This document shows positions 35,659-45,484 of a stretch of DNA of 64,000 nt, piece by piece. Position numbers and translations under genes: made by a program. A model generated the notes under the pieces. The model was given only the letters and a program-made list of their open reading frames with translations. It did no database searches and was not told the DNA's origin. Within the stretch, counting starts at the first letter, position 1. Every line of letters begins with the position of its first letter. The DNA comes from Pantoea wallisii (GTDB taxonomy: Bacteria; Pseudomonadota; Gammaproteobacteria; Enterobacterales; Enterobacteriaceae): contig NZ_MLFS01000005.1 in assembly GCF_002095485.1 (NCBI RefSeq), forward strand, positions 61,583-125,582. Reading direction: 5' to 3'.

Positions 35659-36462
35659 TTACCCCTGATTAAGGTTGCCAGCAAGCGTCAGGTAATCGGT
35701 ATACATCTGTGGCGCGCCCGAAAACGAGGCCAGTTCACGCCACTCGTCATACATACGCTCGCTCTCCTGATGTTCACGTACAAATTGCAGTGAACGTTCG
35801 GTAGCGACATCCAGCTCCGGATGAAAGGCGTTGAGCGAAGCCAGACTTTCAATAATCAGCATGACCACATACTGCTCACTGCGGCTACCGCCAGTGCCTT
35901 TAAGCATATGAAACTTCCAGCCAGGATAGTCATCAATGCGATGAACATTATCCCGCATAAAAGCATCAAATTCGGCGGCCCGCACGCCGGCTTTTAGTGC
36001 CAGGTGATGGAAGCCCACCACGCGCTGTACGTCTGGTCGATCGGCGATACGCTGAAAATTAGCCCCTGCAGGCAGTGAGCGATGCTGGTTTTCAGCCAGT
36101 AAACGGAAAGTGGAGTAGAGCACAGGCAACTCCCCAAACGTGGCAAAGCTTCGCCATGTGCTGATGAGCGATTGTGCCTGCGGATGCTGCTGCCAGAATG
36201 CGTGTGCCGCGGGAGTCAATGCACCTTCGCTATCCATATACATATCCCATGCCTGCTGGCTTTCCGCCTCATATAGCATGAGATATTGCGCTTTACGCTC
36301 GCCGCGCAGACCTTTTAACAAGCTCCACTTCCAGCCGGGATAGGCCGGAATATGCACGCCTTGCTGGCGGACAAAGTGCTCAAAATCGGCTTCGGTAACC
36401 CCTTTTTTCAAATTGAGGCCAACATAGTGCAGGCTAAACACCGGTTGCGATAACTGCGTCAT
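35659..36462 (-). CDS. Protein of two tandem dimeric alpha/beta-barrel-like repeats
   Basis: The 267-residue protein contains the same unit twice. The first has FEHFVRQQGVHIPAYPGWKWSLLKG...YLMLYEAES (about residues 10-70). The second has FDAFMRDNVHRIDDYPGWKFHMLKG...YVVMLIIES (about 150-215). The repeats look like NIPSNAP/EthD or antibiotic-monooxygenase type ferredoxin-like barrels, but the family is not certain. It has no signal peptide. AAGGAG precedes the start. It is the last gene behind treB, treC and an MFS gene on the same strand. Function is unknown; a small heme- or ligand-binding or protective role is possible. Confidence 0.7.
   Translation of the reverse strand: MTQLSQPVFSLHYVGLNLKKGVTEADFEHFVRQQGVHIPAYPGWKWSLLKGLRGERKAQYLMLYEAESQQAWDMYMDSEGALTPAAHAFWQQHPQAQSLISTWRSFATFGELPVLYSTFRLLAENQHRSLPAGANFQRIADRPDVQRVVGFHHLALKAGVRAAEFDAFMRDNVHRIDDYPGWKFHMLKGTGGSRSEQYVVMLIIESLASLNAFHPELDVATERSLQFVREHQESERMYDEWRELASFSGAPQMYTDYLTLAGNLNQG
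35784..35798 (-). repeat. Iteron-like copy inside a coding sequence
   Basis: ATTGCAGTGAACGTT differs by one base from the iteron flank ATTACAGTGAACGTT found repeatedly at 5.7-5.9 kb. Confidence 0.45.
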
Positions 36463-36506
36463 AAATCACTCCTTGTGATGAGAAAATCCAGAAGTCACTC
36501 GCTGAG

Positions 36507-37669
36507 TCACTTCTTTAGCGAATGCAGTAACAGGCTGGTCGCAGTACCCGTTACCAATAGCAGCAGAGCGAGCAGGCTGAACACCTGAGCCAGTCCTGCC
36601 CACTGGGCACTGAAGCCAATCAGAGCCGGACCGGTAAGCAGACCGGCGTAGCCAATTAGCGTGACGGCGGGAATAGCGTACTCAGCAGCGGCCAGTGAGA
36701 GATTACCCGCCGCGCTGAACAGCACCGGCACCAGGTTAGCGATACCGAGGCCGGTAAGCATGAACCCCAGCAGGTTGAGCCAGAACAGGTCACCCCATGT
36801 CGCCAGCAGCAGACCGATCGCAGCCATCAGGCGCCCGAAAGCAGCACCGGCTGTTTTCCCCAGCGGGCGATCAGGCGATCCCCTGTCAGGCGACTCAGCG
36901 TAACGGCGAGTGAATAGCAGGTGAAACCGATGCCGGCTTGCTCTAATGGGATGTGATGCACGTTATGCATCAGCACGGCAGACCAGTCGAGCATCGCCCC
37001 TTCACACAGAAACAGGCAAAAGCACAGCAGGGCGATAATCAGCACGGGTGGATGACGCAGCGCCAGCAGCGTACCGCCCTGATCGGCAGTCGCCAGCACG
37101 GGGACCTGCAGCGCAGGCGCAGCAATTATGCTAAGTATCACGATCAGCACGACAATCAGCGCCAGCGCGAGCAGGGGAGCCACGTTCATGCTCAGTAAAA
37201 AACTGACCAGCCCGGCGCCAGCAATAGTGCCAATGCTATAAAAGCCATGAAAGCCGGACATTTTTGCACTGCCGCTCTCACGCTCTACCACGACTGCCTG
37301 AGCGTTCATTGTCACATCCAGCACACCGTTCAGCGCCCCAAACAGCAGCAGGGCCAGGACGGTAACGGCAAGCGTATCGGCGGCAATAATTAATGGCAGG
37401 TCAAAGCAAAAACCGGCACAGCTGAGCAGAATCAGGCGACGATAGCCGTAGCGCTGTATCAGTCTGCCGGTGAAAGGCATCATCGACATCGAACCGGCAG
37501 CGATGCAGAACAGCAGCAGCCCCAGCATTGCATCGCTGGCAGCGTGCTGTGCTTTAACAAAGGGAATGAGCGGTGCCCAGCCAGACATTGCCAGTCCGGC
37601 AATAAAAAATACCGTGCGCGTAGCGCGTTGCTGCCGCGCCCGGTGTAAGCATTCATCCATGAATGCCAT
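36507..37669 (-). pseudogene. MFS transporter (sugar/drug type), split by one deletion
   Basis: The N-terminal frame (37669 to about 36830) has about nine membrane segments with GRLIQRYGYRRLILLS and GALNGVLDVTMNAQAVVVERESG, typical of YbjJ-like MFS proteins. The C-terminal frame (to 36507) holds the last segments. One G missing at about 36830 on the plus strand (CAGGGCGCC read as CAGGCGCC) separates them; repair gives LLSGALMAAIGLLLA and about 388 residues. Its start, with AAGGA upstream, is five bases after the treC stop, so it is probably co-transcribed with treBC. Substrate unknown. Confidence 0.8.
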
Positions 37670-37674
37670 ATACG

Positions 37675-39330
37675 TTATCCTTTTAACCACCAGATACATT
37701 CATAAGGCCGCAACACCGTTCCGGCCTCCGGGATTTGAGGGTAATTACCATATAGCCAGCGCCACTGATTTGCGTCAGCGGCCATCTCCGCAGGCACCGG
37801 AAGGGTATCCGCCGTGATATTAGCCATCACGCGCAGCGTCTCTCCCTCAGCCTGACGCTGATAGCACCACAGGGTTCTGTTTTGCGCAGTTAAATCCTGA
37901 TAATCACCGTCCCGCAATACCGGCAGCGTTTTGCGCAGCTTAATCAGGTGCCGATAGCAGTGCAGTACTGAGTCACTGTCGTCACGCTGTTTCTCTACCG
38001 TAATTTCAGCTGCATTGTCTGCCAGATCGATCCAGCTTTCGCCTGTGGTAAAACCGCTGTTGTGGCTGCTATCCCACTGTACCGGCGTACGGCCGTTATC
38101 ACGGGATTTGTCCGCCAGCACGGCGAGAATGGCCCGCGCTTCAACGCCCTGCTGACGCAGCAGCTGCCATGCATTGAGGCTCTCCACATCCCGATACTGT
38201 TCAATGGCGGTAAAATGCGGATTGGTCATGCCGAACTCTTCGCCCTGGTAGATAAACGGAGTGCCTTGCATACCGTGTAACAGCATCGCCAGCATTTTGG
38301 CTGAGGCGACGCGGTACTGCCCGTCATTGCCGAACCGCGAAACTACGCGCGGCTGATCGTGGTTACACCAGAACAGGGCATTCCACGCCAGGCCATGCAT
38401 GCCGCGCTGCCAGGCGGTGAAGATCGCTTTGAGCGCCAGCCAGTCCGGTTCACCCTGCTGCCATTTATTGCCGTTTGGATAGTCCACTTTCAGATGGTGG
38501 AAGTTAAAGGTCATTGAGAGCTCCCGACCATCAAGCCGGGCGTAGCGCTGGCAATGCTCTAACGAGGTGGATGACATTTCGCCCACGGTCATCAAACCAC
38601 GCGGCTGAAAAACATCGCGGCTCATCTCTTCCAGAAAATCATGGATTGCCGGGCCATCAGTGTAAAAGCGGCGACCATCCCCTTCCGTATCATCCGGATA
38701 GCCCGGGTGCTTGGAAACCAGATTAATGACATCCAGACGTAATCCTTCCACCCCTTTATCAGCCCAGAAGTGACACACCTCTTTGAGCGCCTGACGCACG
38801 CGCGGATTTTCCCAGTTAAGGTCAGCCTGTTCCGGCGCAAAGGTGTGCAGATAGTACTGCTGTGTGGCGGCATGCCACTGCCAGGCACTGCCACCAAATT
38901 TTGACTGCCAGTTGTTGGGCGGCGTGCCTTCTTTACCATCGCGCCAGATATAGAAATCGCGGTACTGGCTGTCGCGGCTGCTGGCTGCATCGATAAACCA
39001 GCGGTGGTGCGTGGAGGTATGGTTGAATACCATATCCATTACCACGCGAATGCCGCGCTGCTTCGCACTGGCAATCAGCGCGTCAAAGGCCGCGATGTCA
39101 CCAAATAACGGGTCGATGGCACAGTAGTCCGCCACGTCATAGCCATTATCAATCTGCGGAGAAGGGTAGACGGGGGTAAGCCAGATAGCATCCACGCCCA
39201 GCCACTGAAGGTAATCCATGCGGCGGAGAATACCGTGCAAATCACCTATGCCACTCCCCGTGCTGTCCTGAAAGCTGCGCGGATAGATCTGGTAAATTAC
39301 GCCCTGACGCCACCATTGTACTTCCTGCAT
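37675..39330 (-). CDS. treC: Trehalose-6-phosphate hydrolase TreC
   Basis: The 551-residue cytoplasmic enzyme is a GH13 hydrolase and follows E. coli TreC closely: WWRQGVIYQIYPRSFQDSTG, VVMDMVFNHTS, the nucleophile aspartate in GLRLDVINL, the acid/base glutamate in LMTVGEMSS and FWCNHDQPR. It splits trehalose 6-phosphate into glucose and glucose 6-phosphate. treB lies 19 bases upstream and supplies the substrate through the PTS. The MFS gene begins five bases after its stop. Control by TreR is expected through operators before treB. Confidence 0.95.
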   Translation of the reverse strand: MQEVQWWRQGVIYQIYPRSFQDSTGSGIGDLHGILRRMDYLQWLGVDAIWLTPVYPSPQIDNGYDVADYCAIDPLFGDIAAFDALIASAKQRGIRVVMDMVFNHTSTHHRWFIDAASSRDSQYRDFYIWRDGKEGTPPNNWQSKFGGSAWQWHAATQQYYLHTFAPEQADLNWENPRVRQALKEVCHFWADKGVEGLRLDVINLVSKHPGYPDDTEGDGRRFYTDGPAIHDFLEEMSRDVFQPRGLMTVGEMSSTSLEHCQRYARLDGRELSMTFNFHHLKVDYPNGNKWQQGEPDWLALKAIFTAWQRGMHGLAWNALFWCNHDQPRVVSRFGNDGQYRVASAKMLAMLLHGMQGTPFIYQGEEFGMTNPHFTAIEQYRDVESLNAWQLLRQQGVEARAILAVLADKSRDNGRTPVQWDSSHNSGFTTGESWIDLADNAAEITVEKQRDDSDSVLHCYRHLIKLRKTLPVLRDGDYQDLTAQNRTLWCYQRQAEGETLRVMANITADTLPVPAEMAADANQWRWLYGNYPQIPEAGTVLRPYECIWWLKG

Positions 39331-39349
39331 AGATACTGCCTCCTTTGCT

Positions 39350-40771
39350 TCAGATAACCTGTAAACGGCCAGCCAGCTGTTTACGTTTGTACACTGCGAT
39401 TGTTAAGAACAGTGGCACTACAATGGCTGTCAGCATGGCGCTGGCGTAGACCGACCAGAATGCGGGCTTAATGGCCAGAATAGCGGGTAAACCGCCCACG
39501 CTAATGCCGCCTGCGATAACCCCGGACAGGCCGCAAATCAACCCTGCACAGGCGGCGCCAATCATGGCGCACAGCATAGGAAAGCGATACTTCATGTTGA
39601 TGCCGTACATGGCTGGCTCAGTTACGCCGAGATACGCGGAGATGGCTGCTGGCACTGAAAGCTCCCGCTCTTTCTCCTTACGGCTCACAATGATGATACC
39701 GAGTACGGCAGAGGCCTGCGCGATATTGGAGAGCGCGATGATGGGCCAAACCGGCGTCCCGCCGTTGCTCTGAATCAGCTGAAGATCAATCGCCAGCGTG
39801 GTCTGATGAACGCCGGTGATAACCAGCGGTGCATAGAGGAAGCCAAACAGCGCGCCGCCTAATGGTGCGAGCGAACCGGTCATCAGGTAGCTCACCGCCC
39901 AGGCAATGCCCTGACCAATCAGACGACCAAACGGACCAATCAGCGCATGCGCCAGCAGTGTTGCCAGTAACAGCGAAACCACAGGCACGACGATCAGGGT
40001 CAGATAATCCGGCACTACCCGCTTCAGGAAGCGTTCAATCCAGGCGAGCGTCATACCTGCCAGCAGCGAAGGCACCACCTGAGCCTGATAGCCCACCTTA
40101 GCCACGCTGAACAGGCCAAAATTCCACACCTCAGGCAGGTGCTGACCAAGCTGATAAGCGTTCATCAGCTGTGGCGACACCAGCGTGATACCCAATACGA
40201 TGCCGAGAACAGGCGTCCCGCCCATCTTCTTCACCACTGACCAGCAAATGCCTACCGGTAAATAGAAGAATATTGCTTCACCAATCAGCCAGAGAAAATC
40301 GTTGATGCTTTTCCAGGTTTCAGAGCTGGCGGTAAGAGGCTGACCATTATCCAGCGGGAGTTCACCAATAACATTACGAAACCCCAGAATCAGGCCACCG
40401 CTGATCAGCGCGGGCAGTAAAGGGAAGAAAATTTCAGCGAAGTGAGAAATCAGGCTCTCATGCCACTTCATCTGTTTACGGGCGGCAATTTTAGCCTGCT
40501 CTTTATCTACCGCCTGCAGCGCAGTTTGCTGTAATAACAGCGCATACCACTTGTCGACATCCGGCCCGATGACCACCTGGAATTGTCCAGCATTGTTGAA
40601 GCATCCCTTCACCATGGGTAAATCAGCAATGCCTTTTATATCAGCCTTTTCTGTATCGGATAAAACGAATCTTAGTCTTGTTATACAGTGGGTTACTGCG
40701 CATATATTCTCTCGCCCGCCCACCAGTTTAATGAGTTGTTCCACATCACCTGCATTGACTTTGCTGGCCAT
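39350..40771 (-). CDS. treB: Trehalose-specific PTS EIIBC component TreB
   Basis: The 473-residue membrane protein has an EIIB domain with the phosphorylation cysteine in AVTHCITRLRFVL (about residue 27) and an EIIC domain of roughly ten membrane segments (FFPLLPALISGGLILGFRNVIG, GVHQTTLAIDLQLI, GVTEPAMYGINMKYRFPM). It imports and phosphorylates trehalose; a glucose-type EIIA encoded elsewhere is needed. ATG 40771 is preferred over GTG 40780 because AAGGTG lies at the right distance. It is divergent from treR with two TreR-box candidates between. Confidence 0.95.
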   Translation of the reverse strand: MASKVNAGDVEQLIKLVGGRENICAVTHCITRLRFVLSDTEKADIKGIADLPMVKGCFNNAGQFQVVIGPDVDKWYALLLQQTALQAVDKEQAKIAARKQMKWHESLISHFAEIFFPLLPALISGGLILGFRNVIGELPLDNGQPLTASSETWKSINDFLWLIGEAIFFYLPVGICWSVVKKMGGTPVLGIVLGITLVSPQLMNAYQLGQHLPEVWNFGLFSVAKVGYQAQVVPSLLAGMTLAWIERFLKRVVPDYLTLIVVPVVSLLLATLLAHALIGPFGRLIGQGIAWAVSYLMTGSLAPLGGALFGFLYAPLVITGVHQTTLAIDLQLIQSNGGTPVWPIIALSNIAQASAVLGIIIVSRKEKERELSVPAAISAYLGVTEPAMYGINMKYRFPMLCAMIGAACAGLICGLSGVIAGGISVGGLPAILAIKPAFWSVYASAMLTAIVVPLFLTIAVYKRKQLAGRLQVI

Positions 40772-40794
40772 CAGTTTCACCTTGCTTAAAAATA

Positions 40795-40858
40795 GGATCG
40801 TTCCAATTTGCGCAGATAGTAGTGATCAGGTGGTGAAACTGTAAACAGGGAACGTTCC
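40795..40858. promoter_or_regulatory. Two TreR operators between treB and treR
   Basis: GGAACGTTCC at 40849-40858 is a perfect palindrome equal to the TreR box, and GGATCGTTCC at 40795-40804 differs by one base. They are 54 bases apart, which would let a TreR dimer pair bridge the treB promoter. Confidence 0.75.
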
Positions 40859-40977
40859 AATTAATGATTACGATCACACTAAATCATCCGGGTGTAGCCT
40901 GCCTGCGGGCCTCACAAAAAGGCAACTCATGCTAAGATGCTGTTTTTAATTGAAGTCACTTAATCTGACGGCTCACG

Positions 40978-41928
40978 ATGAAAAGAAAGAACCTCACGCT
41001 AAAGGATATTGCGGCGTTATGTGGCGTTGGTAAGTCAACGGTTTCGCTGGTTATTAATAAAAGTCCAAAGGTGAAGCAGGCCACGCGTGAGCATGTGGAA
41101 GCGGTGATCCGGGAGTATGGCTATACGCCGTCGCTGACCGCCAGAGCACTCCGTTCTCAGCGTGAAAAGATCATTGGCATCATCATGACCCGCCTTGACT
41201 CGGCGGCGGAAAACCGTGCCATCCGTGCCATTCTGGCCTCTGCATATCAACAGGGTTATGACGCGATTTTGCAGGAGTCTCTGCTTAATCCGCAGCTGCT
41301 GGAGGAGCATCTGCGCGTGCTGGAGAGCCGCCGCGTTGAGGGGATCATCCTGTTTGGCTTCAGCGGCATGGAGACGATCTCACTGGAGCAGTGGCAGCAT
41401 CGTCTGGTGATGATCGCCAGCCAGCGGCCGGGTTTTGCCTCCATCACGTATGATGATCAGGGCGCGGTCGCGTTGCTGATGGAGCAGTTACACGCCAGCG
41501 GTAAAAAAAGCGTGAGCTTTATCGGGGTGGAAGAGGGGGATCTCACCACCGGACGCGCGCGCTATCAGGCGTATCTGGCCTGTTGCCAGCAGTACGGATT
41601 GCGTCCGCAGGCTCTGCTGGGTGATTTGAGTTATCAGAGCGGTTATGCGCTGGCAGAAAAATTGCTCACCCCAGAGAGCGAAGCGCTGGTATGTGCCACC
41701 GATACCCTTGCCCTGGGGGCCATGAAATTAATCAAAGAGCGCGGCCTGGACATTGATGTCGCGAGTATCGGCAGCACGCCGCTGATGACCTTTCTGCATC
41801 CCGAAGTGACTTCGGTCCGGCTGGGATTTGAGGCAGCAGGAAAGACCGCACTGGAGATGCTGCTGGCGATGCAGACCGACCCGACGGCTATCCGCCAGAC
41901 CGTTTTACCCTGCAGTTTCACCGCGTAA
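40978..41928 (+). CDS. treR: Trehalose operon repressor TreR (LacI family)
   Basis: The 316-residue protein has the LacI helix-turn-helix LTLKDIAALCGVGKSTVSLVINKSPKVKQATREHVEAVI and a periplasmic-binding-protein-like effector domain. It resembles enterobacterial TreR in order and length, with GKSTVSLVIN and YTPSLTARALR. TreR binds trehalose 6-phosphate and represses treBC. It is divergent from treB. Confidence 0.93.
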   Translation: MKRKNLTLKDIAALCGVGKSTVSLVINKSPKVKQATREHVEAVIREYGYTPSLTARALRSQREKIIGIIMTRLDSAAENRAIRAILASAYQQGYDAILQESLLNPQLLEEHLRVLESRRVEGIILFGFSGMETISLEQWQHRLVMIASQRPGFASITYDDQGAVALLMEQLHASGKKSVSFIGVEEGDLTTGRARYQAYLACCQQYGLRPQALLGDLSYQSGYALAEKLLTPESEALVCATDTLALGAMKLIKERGLDIDVASIGSTPLMTFLHPEVTSVRLGFEAAGKTALEMLLAMQTDPTAIRQTVLPCSFTA

Positions 41929-42078
41929 TCGCTTGCTACCCGCTATAACGTGCTGCTCAGCGGCAGCATGTTACACTCTGCAATCACTTTTTGTGCAATC
42001 ACCAATAAACAATTTGCGTTTCGCTCCGATAACCCCCTCTGCAACTTAACTAAAACGACAATAGTAAGTGAGGGAAAC

Positions 42079-43914
42079 ATGGGACTGGTATCCCGGTTAC
42101 GGAATATGCGTATTACCCGCAAATTATCGGCAGGATTTGGCATCGTACTCTTCTTAGTCGCGCTGGCTACCGTGCTCAGCGTACAACGCTTCAATCAGAT
42201 TCATGATATCTACCAAAAAACCAACCTGATTTACGACATCAACATTGAAGTGTTTCAGGCCAAGATCAACCGCCTGAAGTATCTGTATGGCGATGACAAA
42301 TCCGGCAAAGTAATGGCGGATTATGTCACCCACGCGCAGCAACTTACCCATGAAGCGCAACAGCTTTCATGGACCGCAGGCGCAAACGATCTCGTCAATG
42401 AAGTCGCAACGCATCTTGAAAGCTTCCGGCAAAGTATTGGCGCCATGACGCAGGCAACGCAACAGCTGAACGGTCTGCGTGCGCAGCTGGATTCCCTGAG
42501 CCAACAGGACATGACCGCGCGTTACACCCAACTCATCCGTACGCCAGTGACCGCACCGGAACTGACGAATCAAATTTATGAACAGCTGTTTGCAATCAGT
42601 AACGTGCGCGAAGAGGCGTGGGCGCTCCGCTTTAACGTCTCTGATGCACTGCGCACCCAGCTTGAGAAGCACGTTCAGCAGGCGGAGCAGGGCATGAAAG
42701 CGCTGCTGGCACAACTGCCCATAGAGCAGCAGGGCGAGTTTGTTGCGCTGTGGCAGGATACTCAGCGATTTAACGATCTCAGCCTGCAGGCGGCCACCGC
42801 CTATGGTCAGCTGCGTGCAGCTGAAGAGACGGTAAAAGTTGCGGGTGATAAAAGCAGCGCGGCAATTAAAAAAATCATCGCGCTGGTTAAAACGCGCAAC
42901 AATGAACTGGCTAACGGATCTGCCGCGCTCTCTCTGCTGATTGGCGGGCTGGCCATTCTGTTTGGCGTGCTGGTGGCGTGGTACATCATCCGGCAGATTA
43001 CGCGTCCGGTTCTTCACAATCTGGCATTGGCGGAGCGCATTGCCAGCGGCGATCTCAGTTCGCAGTTTGCGACCGATCGTCATGATGAGTTGGGCCAGCT
43101 GACCTCGGCAATGGGGCGCATGAATGAACGGCTTCGTAGTGTCATTGGTGATGTTTTGCGCAGCGTTGGCAGCGTCTCGCAGGCGGCCAGTACAATTAAC
43201 CAGGGCAATCTGGATCTCTCATCACGCACTGAACAGCAGGCTGCTGCCGTCGTCGAGACCGCAGCCAGTATGGAACAGCTGACGGCTACGGTGAAAAATA
43301 ATGCAGCCAATGCGCGTCAGGCCAGCCAGATTGCTGCCGAAGCGACACGCAACGCCAGCAAAGGTGGAATCGCCGTGCGCGATGTGGTGAGCACTATGGG
43401 TGAGATCTCCGATAGCTCGAAAAAAATTGCTGATATTACCGCTGTAATCAACAGTATCGCTTTCCAGACCAACATCCTGGCGCTGAACGCGGCGGTCGAA
43501 GCGGCGCGTGCCGGCGAGCAGGGGCGTGGGTTTGCCGTGGTCGCCAGTGAAGTACGCAATCTGGCGCAGCGAAGTGCCGGCGCGGCAAAAGACATTGAAC
43601 AGCTGATTAACGAGTCTGTCGGACGTATCAGCAACGGGCATCAGCAGGTAGCGCGGGCTGGTGAAACCATGGAGCACATTCTCAGCAGCATTGCGCGGGT
43701 TAATGAGATCATGGAGGAGATTTCAGCCGCGTCAGATGAGCAGAGCCGCGGCATTGAGCAGATCGCCCGGGCAGTGGGGGAGCTGGACACCACCACGCAG
43801 CAAAACGCCTCACTGGTCAGTGCATCATCGCATTCAGCGCACTCGCTTGAAGAGCAGGCCGTCATGCTGGAGCGGCTGGTTGCTCAGTTCCGTCTGCAAG
43901 GTGCTGGCAGCTAA
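42079..43914 (+). CDS. Methyl-accepting chemotaxis protein
   Basis: The 611-residue protein has a first membrane segment at about 14-33 ([21 protein letters not shown]) and a large helical periplasmic domain. A second segment lies at about 284-306, then a HAMP domain and a 4-helix signalling domain. The conserved hairpin tip ([20 protein letters not shown]) is near residue 480. There is no C-terminal NWETF-type tether, so it depends on other receptors for efficient methylation. The ligand is unknown. ATG 42079 has GAGGG upstream; the longer frame from 41950 lacks family similarity. A very stable hairpin follows the gene. Confidence 0.92.
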   Translation: MGLVSRLRNMRITRKLSAGFGIVLFLVALATVLSVQRFNQIHDIYQKTNLIYDINIEVFQAKINRLKYLYGDDKSGKVMADYVTHAQQLTHEAQQLSWTAGANDLVNEVATHLESFRQSIGAMTQATQQLNGLRAQLDSLSQQDMTARYTQLIRTPVTAPELTNQIYEQLFAISNVREEAWALRFNVSDALRTQLEKHVQQAEQGMKALLAQLPIEQQGEFVALWQDTQRFNDLSLQAATAYGQLRAAEETVKVAGDKSSAAIKKIIALVKTRNNELANGSAALSLLIGGLAILFGVLVAWYIIRQITRPVLHNLALAERIASGDLSSQFATDRHDELGQLTSAMGRMNERLRSVIGDVLRSVGSVSQAASTINQGNLDLSSRTEQQAAAVVETAASMEQLTATVKNNAANARQASQIAAEATRNASKGGIAVRDVVSTMGEISDSSKKIADITAVINSIAFQTNILALNAAVEAARAGEQGRGFAVVASEVRNLAQRSAGAAKDIEQLINESVGRISNGHQQVARAGETMEHILSSIARVNEIMEEISAASDEQSRGIEQIARAVGELDTTTQQNASLVSASSHSAHSLEEQAVMLERLVAQFRLQGAGS

Positions 43915-43922
43915 AACCAGCC

Positions 43923-43963
43923 AGCCGCAGCGCTAACGCACCTGTCGCGTTAGCGCTGCGGCT
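43923..43963 (+). terminator. Perfect 17-bp hairpin after the chemoreceptor gene
   Basis: AGCCGCAGCGCTAACGC and GCGTTAGCGCTGCGGCT form a perfect stem with a seven-base loop, eight bases after the stop codon. No T run follows. It may protect the 3' end of the mRNA or act as a terminator with help. Confidence 0.65.
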
Positions 43964-44087
43964 GAGAGTACCAACGTTAATTTTTACGCCGTTGTATCCG
44001 AACAACGAGAAAATTCTTAAAAATTTCGCCGCTACGCTACTTTTTCCCGATACACTGCGCCTCTTGTCGATCTGAATTTTCTTCCGA

Positions 44088-45151
44088 ATGAATTATTACT
44101 CTCCCGATGATAAGCATCTGAAGCGGCGTTCGCAGCGTTTCGTGCGCCGTATGTTCATCATGCGTCAGCTTGGTACCATTCTCTGTTTTTTCCCGATTCT
44201 GTCGGTGTTGCTGGAGATGCAGCGCGGGCTGGCATTCAGTGCCGTGTTATTTTTCAATGCGTTTCTCTGGCCATGGCTGGCGTATCAGCGCGCGCTGCGT
44301 GCTGAAGATTCGACAACGATTGAGCGGCAAAATCTGACGCTGGACGCCGCCTTCGGTGGCATCTGGGTGGCGCTGATGGCGCTTAGCCCGATGCCGTCCT
44401 TGATCATCATGGCCGTGCTGGCGTCGGATCGTTATGCAGCAGGTGGCGGAACGCAGCTGGTCGCCGCGATTAAAGCGTTCACGTGTGCGTTTATTCTGGT
44501 GTGGCTGCCCGATGGCGCAGGTGTGCGCCTCTCCTTTTCACTTCAGACCGTCTGGCTGACATTGCCGCTCGCGACCTGCTATATGCTGGTGTTAAGTGTT
44601 ACGTCGTATAACCTGACCTGGCAGCTGCGCACGCGTAACCGCGAACTGGAGCGCATTGCCCTGATGGACCCCGGGCTGGAAATTCCAAACCGGCGCCTGT
44701 TTGAACGCCGTCTGGAGAGCGAGTTTCTCAGTACGCGGCGTGGCGACAGCAGGGATATCTACTGTTACTGGATGTCGATCACTTCAAATCGGTCAATGAT
44801 ACCTGGGGCCACGAAGCCGGGGATTTCTTACTGGCTGAAATCTCTGCATTGCTGCGCAATCACGTTGGTCTGCTGGATATACCGGCGCGCTTCGGCGGTG
44901 ATGAACTGGGGGTGATCGTCCATGATGCCACCGACGATTCGGTGATACGGCTGGCAGAACAGCTAAGAGCGCGAATTGCCCATGTGCGTTTGCCGGCATC
45001 GGCAGATTTTCGTTGCTCGGTCAGTATTGGTATTGCACCAGCCGCCAGTGCTGAGACACTACGCGACTGGTTATGCTACGCCGATGAGGCACTCTACGAC
45101 GTCAAGCGCGCGGGCCGTAACGGGGTAAAACTGTGGTCAGCCTGCGCCTAG
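44088..45151 (+). pseudogene. MASE2-GGDEF diguanylate cyclase (AdrA/DgcC-like), split by one deletion
   Basis: The first frame (44088 to about 44762) has a MASE2 membrane domain (RRSQRFVRRMFIMRQLGTILCFFPI, NAFLWPWLAYQRA). The second carries the GGDEF domain (DVDHFKSVNDTWGHEAGDFLLAEI, RFGGDELGVIVHD). Adding one C at 44762 (TACTG to TACCTG) joins them as DIYLLLLDVDHFK. This is the layout of E. coli DgcC, which makes cyclic di-GMP for cellulose and curli control. The active-site motif is GGDEL, the N motif is DPGLEIPNRR instead of DxLTxLxNRR, and the inhibitory RxxD arginine is absent (GLLD). Activity is therefore uncertain even if the frame is repaired. Confidence 0.8.
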
Positions 45152-45414
45152 CGCAGCTGACTGTCCTTACTGCCACGACGGTTATAGCCGCTGTGCGCCG
45201 CTTCTTTCTTATCCAGCGCGCTCTGGCACTGCACACAGTAGCGTACGCCGGGCAGGGCCACGCGGCGCGCTTCCGGAATCGGTTCGCCGCACTCCTCGCA
45301 GAACTCCGCGCTCTCCCCGTGCCGCAGATGGCTGCGTGCCCGGGCGATAGCGTCGTCTACCGTGGCGTCTATCTGTTTCTGTACTGCCCCATCTTCTGAC
45401 CAGCCGCCAGCCAT
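45148..45414 (-). CDS. DksA/TraR-type zinc-finger protein, YbiI-like
   Basis: The 88-residue protein has the zinc motif CEECGEPIP...RYCVQCQ and the end GYNRRGSKDSQLR. It matches E. coli YbiI in length and layout. It lacks the long coiled coil of DksA, so it does not look like a full RNA polymerase regulator. ATG 45414 has GGAGG upstream. It overlaps the end of the diguanylate cyclase by four bases on the other strand. Confidence 0.9.
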   Translation of the reverse strand: MAGGWSEDGAVQKQIDATVDDAIARARSHLRHGESAEFCEECGEPIPEARRVALPGVRYCVQCQSALDKKEAAHSGYNRRGSKDSQLR

Positions 45415-45484
45415 AACTGCCTCCATATCTGAGCCTGGTTATAACTATAGATCGTCATCATCGAAGGGTTGAGCGGTGAGTGCG

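Noticed and set aside
36507..36827. Separate small membrane protein downstream of the MFS gene
   Set aside because: Its start overlaps the MFS stop, and adding one G joins it in frame as the last membrane segments of the same carrier.
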